DNA of 13,472 nucleotides, taken from the NCBI GenBank assembly GCA_964599275.1, contig CAZRFK010000054.1, positions 1-13,472 on the forward strand, in the 5' to 3' direction. Source of the DNA: PUMD01 sp964599275. GTDB taxonomy: Bacteria > Bacillota > Sulfobacillia > SLMV01. Both the position numbers and the translations under genes were made by a program. The notes below the pieces were generated by a model. The model was not told where the DNA came from. It ran no database searches and saw nothing but the letters and a program-made list of their open reading frames with translations. This document shows, piece by piece, positions 7,056-12,538 of this stretch (within the stretch, counting starts at the first letter, position 1; every line of letters begins with the position of its first letter).

Positions 7056-8228
7056 ACCATATACATGCTGGGTAACTCTCTGGGATTGATGTGCCGCGAA
7101 GCTGATGATGAAGTACAATCAGCAATGACTGAATGGAGAGAGATGGCTATAGATGGATGGACAGAAGCCGAACCCCCATGGTTCGAGCTGGGAGAGCGCT
7201 TGGGCGCCCTGCAGGCACCATTAGTAGGTGCACAGGAGGATGAAGTCGTGGTGATGAATTCAACCACCGTCAATCTTCATGCTCTCTTACTGACCTTTTT
7301 CGGCGATCGAGAAGAAGGCAAGATCTTGGCTGATGAACTTAATTTTCCTTCTGACATATATGCACTTAAAAGTCATGCACCGAGCCCCGATCAGTTGGTA
7401 CTGGTCAGAAGCAGCGATGGTAAAACCCTGGATGAGCGTGATATCGCTGAATCTATAACTGAAGATGTTGATATTGTAATCTTGTCGTCCGTTTTGTATC
7501 AGAGCGGTCAACTTCTTGATATGGAGTACCTGACTTCAAAAGCCCATGACAACGGGGCATTAATCGGTTTTGATCTGAGTCACTCTGCTGGAGTTGTACC
7601 ACACAAATTATCAGATTGGGAAGTTGATTTTGCTTTCTGGTGCACTTATAAATACCTCAATGGTGGACCTGGCAGTGTCGCAAGTCTATACGTGAATCGT
7701 CGTCATCATACGTTGGAGCCCGGAATGGCTGGATGGTGGGGTAGTGACAAGGAACGTCAATTTGAAATGTCCCTGGATTTCACTCCAGCTGAAACAGCAG
7801 GCAGGTGGCAGGTAGGTACACCGCATGTTCTTTCAATGGCATCTCTTCTGGGATCTCTTCGTGTATTTCAACACACAAACATTGAGAAGCTTAGGGAAAA
7901 ATCACTTCGTCTCACAACGTACCTGATGTACTTATTTGAGAGGGAAGTTTCCGATGGTGAGCACAGATTGCATATTATCACTCCAAGATGTCCGTCGAAA
8001 CGGGGTGGACATGTGGCTGTAGAAAACAATGAGGCCTGGAGAATATGTCAGGCGATGAAAAAGCGAGGTATCGTGGCAGATTTTCGTGCGCCCAATACCC
8101 TACGCTTTGCCCCTTCTCCTCTTTACACTTCATTTGAACAAGTATGGCAGGTTGCTGAAGCCCTCAAAAGTATCATTGACAACAAGGAGTATAGGCAGTT
8201 TTCGAAACAGAAGGATTCGGTTACTTGA
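7056..8228 (+). CDS. kynU: Kynureninase (5' end lost in assembly gap)
   Basis: 390 visible residues of a fold-type I, PLP-dependent hydrolase that splits L-kynurenine into anthranilate and L-alanine. The first visible segment, IYMLGNSLGL, is the family N-terminal motif, and EVVVMNSTTVNLH follows near visible residue 70. The PLP aspartate is in FDLSHSAG (visible D173) and the Schiff-base lysine in YKYLNGGPG (visible K199, codon 7650-7652). The AGWWG loop and the carboxylate-binding arginine in TLRFAPSPLY (visible R350) are present. Spacing between these residues agrees with the Pseudomonas enzyme as I remember it, implying roughly 28 residues missing at the N-terminus. A Trp (visible W35) and a Gly-Thr pair (254-255) replace the His and Ser-Asn of the human enzyme, which favours unhydroxylated kynurenine. 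No other tryptophan-degradation gene is visible; the neighbours are glycan genes. Confidence 0.9.
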   Translation, partial: TIYMLGNSLGLMCREADDEVQSAMTEWREMAIDGWTEAEPPWFELGERLGALQAPLVGAQEDEVVVMNSTTVNLHALLLTFFGDREEGKILADELNFPSDIYALKSHAPSPDQLVLVRSSDGKTLDERDIAESITEDVDIVILSSVLYQSGQLLDMEYLTSKAHDNGALIGFDLSHSAGVVPHKLSDWEVDFAFWCTYKYLNGGPGSVASLYVNRRHHTLEPGMAGWWGSDKERQFEMSLDFTPAETAGRWQVGTPHVLSMASLLGSLRVFQHTNIEKLREKSLRLTTYLMYLFEREVSDGEHRLHIITPRCPSKRGGHVAVENNEAWRICQAMKKRGIVADFRAPNTLRFAPSPLYTSFEQVWQVAEALKSIIDNKEYRQFSKQKDSVT

Positions 8229-8289
8229 TGGTGCTCAAATAGCAGCCAATGAAAGAGCATCCTAGTGTTAAAGGTGAATGGTCCCTAGG

Positions 8290-8375
8290 CTGGTTAATTT
8301 TCCCTGATGACCAGCAGATTCCTGTCAGGTTGTAATAACGCTCCATATGCTGATAGGGAAGCAGCAATTAACCAG
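8290..8375 (+). promoter_or_regulatory. Leader with alternative stems before the GT-D glycosyltransferase gene
   Basis: CTGGTTAATT (8290-8299) is perfectly complementary to AATTAACCAG (8366-8375), whose last base opens the GGGGG ribosome site of the next gene. Part of the same left arm (GCTGGT, 8289-8294) can instead pair with ACCAGC (8310-8315). Two mutually exclusive stems in an untranslated leader resemble an attenuation or riboswitch layout, but no known class was recognised. Confidence 0.4.
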
Positions 8376-8386
8376 GGGGAATCAGA

Positions 8387-9053
8387 ATGGACCAGACATC
8401 TTCGTGGTATTTGAGCACCCAGGATGTTTTTGAGAGCATTAACTATGCCTACGAAAAGCAATCTCCTTTTTCGCTGATCAGAATAGGTCACGCAGAGATG
8501 TATCTAATACGACATGCAACATGGAGTGAAGACATAACTGATTTTGACCATTACATGCATTACTGCGGAATAACCGATTTGTCCAGTGAAGTGGCACAAC
8601 AGCTGCTTGAGGCGGTACGAGCTGCTGATGTGGTGGGAACAGGAGACCACACAGACAGATGGAAATCGCAGCTGAACAGAATATTTGATAATTACCAGCT
8701 GGCGCCAGAGTATACCTGTAGTGCCTGGGTTACTCATCATATGGTGCGAATGGAGGACTTTTATAATCTGCTGAAGGGAAAAAGACTGGTTCTGGTTGGG
8801 CGAAGGGCACCAGAGGCAGTCCCCAAATTCGAGGAGTTCGACCCCCGATGGGTTGAAAGTGTAGTTCTTGAGGGGTTTTCGGATATGAAAAACACTCTGC
8901 AGAGATTTTCGGAGATGGATTTTGACATGACTTTTCTTGCAGCGGGAGTCCCTGCCACCATAATCACACCAAAAATTGCCCAGAGTACAGGTAAAATTGC
9001 CCTGGATGTAGGCCACGGTCTCGATCTCGTGATTGATGGGACAGAACTGATCG
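8387..9053 (+). CDS. GT-D fold glycosyltransferase domain protein (3' end in assembly gap)
   Basis: 222 visible residues resembling the DUF1792/GT-D fold glycosyltransferases. These are nucleotide-sugar-dependent enzymes often found with surface-glycan or glycoprotein genes in Firmicutes. Family landmarks are the N-terminal SLIRIGHAEMYLI segment (residues 29-41, corresponding to the usual R-x-G-D-G-E motif, with E37 kept but the Asp replaced by H35), a GKRLVLVGRRAPE segment in the middle, and the C-terminal ALDVGHGLDLV stretch (D207, H210, D213). The start is well supported by AGGGGGAA six bases before the ATG. The frame after the gap is the same one, by chance or because this domain is fused to the GT2 domain that follows. 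The sequence cannot settle which. The protein may transfer a sugar during capsule, S-layer or spore-surface glycan synthesis. Confidence 0.72.
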
Positions 9054-9153
9054 NNNNNNNNNNNNNNNNNNNNNNNNNNNNNNNNNNNNNNNNNNNNNNN
9101 NNNNNNNNNNNNNNNNNNNNNNNNNNNNNNNNNNNNNNNNNNNNNNNNNNNNN
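9054..9153. other. Assembly gap (100 N)
   Basis: Exactly 100 N, a placeholder of unknown true length, interrupting the glycosyltransferase locus. Whether the coding sequences on either side belong to one gene or two is unresolved. Confidence 0.99.
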
Positions 9154-9835
9154 CCCCTTTGTTGTACAGCTCGACAGCGACGACTGGCTGCCTTCAGGGG
9201 CCCTTGATATTCTCACAAGCGCAGCGTCAGAACTGCCGACAGTTGTGGGCGTGATTCATGGGAACATGAAGATTGTGAATGAAAACCTCGATTCAGATTC
9301 TGATTCAACTCCAAAACATGCAATCAAGAAGGGGCGTCAGTATACTGATCGTTATGATTTCCTGCTTTCCAACTCATCAGTTTGGCCGCGTTTTTACAGG
9401 ACCCGGGCTCTGCGACGAATAGGGGGATGGCCGACTGATGATCCTTACGAGGGAAGATACCTCGAAGACAAGCGCATACTGTTCAGGATGATCGAGGGTT
9501 ACCGTTTTCACTGGATAGATGAGGTCCTGTACGTGCACCGCAGGCAAGATTACAACCAGACGGATAACAAGGTGGAAATATACCGTCATATTACAGGATG
9601 GAACATCCGAGATACCCTGAAACGCTGGGGAGATCACAGAGAACCAATACTCAGGGTGGATGAATATGGCTGGCTTTTTATAGATGGTTTCAAAATGAGC
9701 AAGAGTGACAGAACCGATTCGTTTAGTGAAAAATTGTCAGTACTGGTGGAGCAGGTAGACTACTCTAATCGCATAGACATCTCTCCAATTCTTCTAGATT
9801 TAATATGCGGATTTTGTCCTTATCGAGTTGAATGA
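9154..9835 (+). CDS. Glycosyltransferase family 2, C-terminal part (5' end in gap)
   Basis: 226 visible residues of a GT-A fold, inverting glycosyltransferase. It begins at the metal-binding motif QLDSDDWLPSGAL (the DxD is in the first ten visible residues), so the nucleotide-binding N-terminal ~90 residues are missing. Further landmarks are RFYRTRALRRIGGWPTDD (acceptor loop) and YLEDKRILFRMIEGYRFHWI, which carries the ED catalytic-base motif. Then comes VLYVHRRQ, the usual R/H-rich end of the catalytic domain, and a tail of about 90 residues. The final 22-23 codons are read from DNA that also encodes, on the other strand, the C-terminus of the Crp/Fnr regulator. It likely builds a surface glycan with its neighbours. 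The donor and acceptor are unknown. Confidence 0.85.
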
Positions 9836-10448
9836 GGCCTTCATCCTGCATATTGCTCAATTCTCGTGATACTGATGGCCGGGGAACCCCAAGATGCTGG
9901 GCGAGTTCTTCCCGCGACATGGCAAGATGCAGAACTTCACTTCGCTGACGAACACGTTCGGTGAGACAGTAACCAGCTATTTTTTGGCGAATAGTCTTGT
10001 AGGATAGCAGTTGAATCCTCCTGTTGAGCGTATGGACCTTATCCGAGAGAAGTCCCAGAAAACTGTTAAGAAACCGCTGGTTGCTCTTGCAAAGTCTTAT
10101 GACTTCCTGATCCCGAATAAACATGATCTGAGTCTTAGCGCTGTCTATCTCTATGGTAGCTGGGTAGGTCTTGTTATCAGAAAACAGGACTGCTTCGGCA
10201 AATACGGCACCCGGGCCCAGGCGTGACAGTGTTACTATCTTGCCTGATGCGTAAACCTTCTGTATCTTCACTCCTCCACGGAGTACAATCCCTAGATGAT
10301 GACATTTCGCGCCTTCAACCGCCAGTGTTTCATCTTCAGCAAACTCTGTTACACGATAGCGCAAATTTTTGATTACACGTGACAGGTTCTCGTCACTGTA
10401 ATCTGCGAACAAAGAACATTTTTTGAGTTTACGACGTAGATGACGCAT
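9765..10448 (-). CDS. Crp/Fnr family transcription regulator (HcpR-like)
   Basis: 227 residues from the chosen start. Residues 11-125 form a cyclic-nucleotide-type sensor barrel. Its phosphate-binding segment reads GPGAVFAEAVLFSD ... YPATIEI, with Pro where Crp has the cAMP-binding Arg, so cAMP is an unlikely ligand. A dimer helix follows, then a winged helix at 178-206 (SREELAQHLGVPRPSVSREL), with R190, S192, R195 and E196 on the recognition helix. There is no FNR-type Cys cluster (Cys at 11, 49, 120, 161, 224, 226). The start at 10448 is preferred because GGAGG lies 5 bases before it; an in-frame ATG at 10460 would add four residues but has a poorly placed ribosome site. The adjacent ferredoxin-like gene and the palindrome between them suggest an HcpR-type sensor of nitrosative or redox stress. 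This is an inference. Confidence 0.9.
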   Translation of the reverse strand: MRHLRRKLKKCSLFADYSDENLSRVIKNLRYRVTEFAEDETLAVEGAKCHHLGIVLRGGVKIQKVYASGKIVTLSRLGPGAVFAEAVLFSDNKTYPATIEIDSAKTQIMFIRDQEVIRLCKSNQRFLNSFLGLLSDKVHTLNRRIQLLSYKTIRQKIAGYCLTERVRQRSEVLHLAMSREELAQHLGVPRPSVSRELSNMQDEGLIQLDKDKIRILNLEELERCLCD

Positions 10449-10473
10449 AAATTCCTCCATCCTTTTCCCGATT

Positions 10474-10487
10474 GTAACATTTGTTAC
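10474..10487. promoter_or_regulatory. Crp/Fnr-type operator palindrome
   Basis: GTAAC-attt-GTTAC is a perfect 5+4+5 palindrome of the Crp/Fnr class, lying between the divergent regulator and ferredoxin-like genes. Its centre (10480.5) is 41.5 bp before the A at 10522, the start predicted from the -10 box. It should be bound by the neighbouring regulator. Confidence 0.75.
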
Positions 10488-10507
10488 GGAGTCTGTATCA
10501 TATTTAA

Positions 10508-10513
10508 ATTATA
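10508..10513 (-). promoter_or_regulatory. -10 box of the Crp/Fnr regulator promoter
   Basis: TATAAT on the minus strand, overlapping the plus-strand -10 box by four bases. The start would be near 10501, putting the operator at about +14 to +27 of the regulator transcript. No good -35 was seen. Confidence 0.5.
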
Positions 10514-10515
10514 CT
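10510..10515 (+). promoter_or_regulatory. -10 box of the ferredoxin-like gene promoter
   Basis: TATACT, with a purine 7 bases downstream (A at 10522) as the likely start. There is no usable -35 hexamer at 16-18 bp; the operator occupies that place, as in class II activator-dependent promoters. Confidence 0.6.
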
Positions 10516-10546
10516 TCAGTTAGACAGAAAAGGAGAGGTGATAACG

Positions 10547-11257
10547 ATGAAAAGAAAAATAATTGAGATAGATGAAGAGAAGTGTAACGGATGTGGACTG
10601 TGCATAGACGCTTGCCATGAGCGCGCCTTAGAACTCGTGGATGGAAAAGCAAAATTGATAAGTGAGCAGTACTGTGATGGTCTGGGTGATTGCCTGCCCG
10701 AATGCCCAACCGGGGCAATAACTATTGTGGAAAGAAAAGCAGAACCGTTCAATGAGGAACTGGTACAGCAGCGCATTGCAGAGGCTGCAGGCTGTGAAGA
10801 GTCATCTTCACAAGAATCAGATGCGCCGATGTGTCCTGCTACCAGAATGCACAAGCTGTCGGAAACTTCTGCCCCCACTGTTTCCGGTTCAGAGCTGCGG
10901 CAGTGGCCGATACAGATGCGCCTTGTGAATCCCCAGGCCGACTACTTTAAAAACGCAGACCTGCTAATCGCTGCAGACTGTACTGCTTTTGCTTACGGTG
11001 CCTTTCATAAGGATTTCATGGAAGGAAAGACCACAGTTATAATGTGTCCCAAACTCGATGACAGTGAGCAATACACCAGCAAACTGGCGAACATTATCCA
11101 GGCCAATGACATAAAAAGTGTGACAGTAGCCAGGATGGAAGTACCCTGCTGTAGTATGCTTACTCACACATTGAAGCGGATTATGGCCGAACTTGAACAG
11201 GACATTCCTTTTCGTGAAGTGGTACTGACCTGTGATGGAGACATAGCGTTTTCATGA
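10547..11257 (+). CDS. Ferredoxin-like 4Fe-4S iron-sulfur protein (FrdX-like)
   Basis: 236 residues from the ATG at 10547, which follows AGGAGAGGTGATAACG; an in-frame GTG at 10538 sits inside the ribosome site and is less likely. The N-terminal 60 residues are a dicluster ferredoxin: C13-xx-C16-xx-C19-xxx-C23, then C43-xxxxx-C49-xxx-C53-P (YCDGLGDCLPECPTGAI). After a Ser/Glu-rich linker comes a second domain with MCPATRMHKL, LRQWPIQMRLV, a DLLIAADCTAFAYG segment, a CPKLDD motif and RMEVPCCSML, whose extra cysteines may bind another cluster. The combination is common in anaerobes next to Crp/Fnr regulators, and genes of this kind have been called frdX in predicted HcpR regulons with hcp. No hcp is visible here. 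A role in electron supply under nitrosative or redox stress is inferred; its biochemistry is not established. Confidence 0.88.
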   Translation: MKRKIIEIDEEKCNGCGLCIDACHERALELVDGKAKLISEQYCDGLGDCLPECPTGAITIVERKAEPFNEELVQQRIAEAAGCEESSSQESDAPMCPATRMHKLSETSAPTVSGSELRQWPIQMRLVNPQADYFKNADLLIAADCTAFAYGAFHKDFMEGKTTVIMCPKLDDSEQYTSKLANIIQANDIKSVTVARMEVPCCSMLTHTLKRIMAELEQDIPFREVVLTCDGDIAFS

Positions 11258-11314
11258 TGGTCATCCAGGTGGCATAGAACATGGTCGCATGCAATAAAAG
11301 TTATGCAATACCTG

Positions 11315-11345
11315 GGCCTGGCTTTTTGGAAGACTAAGCCAGGCC
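11315..11345. terminator. Perfect 10-bp hairpin between convergent genes (possible bidirectional terminator)
   Basis: GGCCTGGCTT (11315-11324) and AAGCCAGGCC (11336-11345) are exact complements around an 11-base loop, between the convergent ferredoxin-like gene and a glycosyltransferase gene. No T-run follows on either strand, so it is not a classical terminator. A longer-range pairing, CCAGGT (11265-11270) with ACCTGG (11310-11315), is followed after a few bases by CTTTTT and may be the terminator for the plus strand. Confidence 0.5.
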
Positions 11346-11428
11346 ATGAGTTTGAAGACCCAGATTTAAACCGAAAGCAGCTGAATAAACTGTGGAGTCC
11401 TTCTTCTTGATGCATGAAGATAAATATA

Positions 11429-12406
11429 TTAAACCTGCAGTGTATTTCTGTAGTTATCTACGACTGTCCGCTTATCATATTGAGATATAGAATGCACCCT
11501 CTTCGGCTTGTTTTCCACGAGCTCGATTATCTCGTCAAGATGATAGGGGCTGTAAAGGTTGTCGCTATGAATAAACTCAGGAAAACACATGGAGCGGGGA
11601 GCTACAGGAACTGCTCCCAGCCGGATAGCTTCAACCAGAGATACTGGAAGATTATCACATATCGAGGTGGTAACTACACAGGTGGCTTTTGCCAGATTGA
11701 CGTGGTACTGGTGTTTATTTGTATTGGACACAAAGTCGATGCCGGACTGCTTACCGATTTTGCGCAGCTGTTCAGCCAAAGGACAGGCGGCCCACGACAA
11801 TCCGGTACCAGAATGATAAAGATGCTGAACTTCATATCCCAGATTGGTTAGCTCGGCTGCAATCTCTATTTCCAGAGGCGCCAACCGCTCACAGGCCAGG
11901 CGCTGATTGAAAACGACCAGTTTGGGGTTTTTATCAATGTATCGGTATGGCTGATAGACTTCATAGTCCATGGGGAATCCAGTGAGTCTAAATCTGTCAG
12001 CGAGCTGAGGGTAGCAACTTTGCGCTTTCTTCAAAGCCCAACTGGAGCTAAAAAACACACCATGGTAGAGCCCCAGTCGATGTTTCTCATTTAGACTGAC
12101 ACCATGGAGTCGAGAAGTTTCAAATCTCATGCATTCCAGGTTATGGACATGCCCGAATTTGCGACCCGGCTTATGTTCAACAACCTCGATGGCGGGATTC
12201 TGTGCGGTTGAAAACAGCCAGATGTCGTCATTACTGGTGTTCATTTTTTGAATTCGGTGGAGAGTGGATCGTATTGAGTTGGAGTAGAAATTAGTAATGA
12301 GCCGTCGATAATGGATGCCATGTCGTTGCAGCTCTGAACAGACTGCACGGTTGTAGTACTTGTGCCAGTTTCCCTCTGTATCGGGATAAATTACGAAGTG
12401 AAGCAC
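11429..12406 (-). CDS. GT-B-like glycosyltransferase, downstream copy of a tandem pair
   Basis: 325 residues from the chosen start. The N-terminus, VLHFVIYPDTEGNWHKYYNR, looks like the first Rossmann strand of a GT-B enzyme. A central VVFNQRLACERLAPLEIE segment opens the second Rossmann domain. NLPVSLVEAIRLGAVPVAP near residue 253 (E259) corresponds to the donor-binding Glu region of GT4-type retaining transferases, followed by FIHSDNLYSPY. The GTG at 12406 is chosen because CAGGGAGGAA ends about 5 bases before it and the protein then begins at the usual first beta strand. An in-frame GTG at 12487 would add 27 residues but has no ribosome site. It is clearly related to the next gene upstream. 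The sugar and acceptor are unknown; a surface-glycan role is inferred. Confidence 0.82.
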   Translation of the reverse strand: MLHFVIYPDTEGNWHKYYNRAVCSELQRHGIHYRRLITNFYSNSIRSTLHRIQKMNTSNDDIWLFSTAQNPAIEVVEHKPGRKFGHVHNLECMRFETSRLHGVSLNEKHRLGLYHGVFFSSSWALKKAQSCYPQLADRFRLTGFPMDYEVYQPYRYIDKNPKLVVFNQRLACERLAPLEIEIAAELTNLGYEVQHLYHSGTGLSWAACPLAEQLRKIGKQSGIDFVSNTNKHQYHVNLAKATCVVTTSICDNLPVSLVEAIRLGAVPVAPRSMCFPEFIHSDNLYSPYHLDEIIELVENKPKRVHSISQYDKRTVVDNYRNTLQV

Positions 12407-12538
12407 CTTATTCCTCCCTGGGGGCACCCTTAGGACGTCTTCTCTCAGGCGTTCAAATGACGGTGGACTCCCGGCTTCAAATAGCACCCGGAAAGATCGT
12501 TATTATCTGTGATGCATCCCATTCACAACGAAAGACAT

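Noticed and set aside
10449..10460. ATG 10460 as start of the Crp/Fnr regulator
   Set aside because: The only good ribosome site (GGAGG) lies inside those four codons and serves the ATG at 10448.
12407..12487. GTG start at 12487 for the downstream tandem glycosyltransferase
   Set aside because: It adds 27 residues with no ribosome site in front, whereas GTG 12406 has GGGAGGAA at proper distance and begins at the first beta strand.
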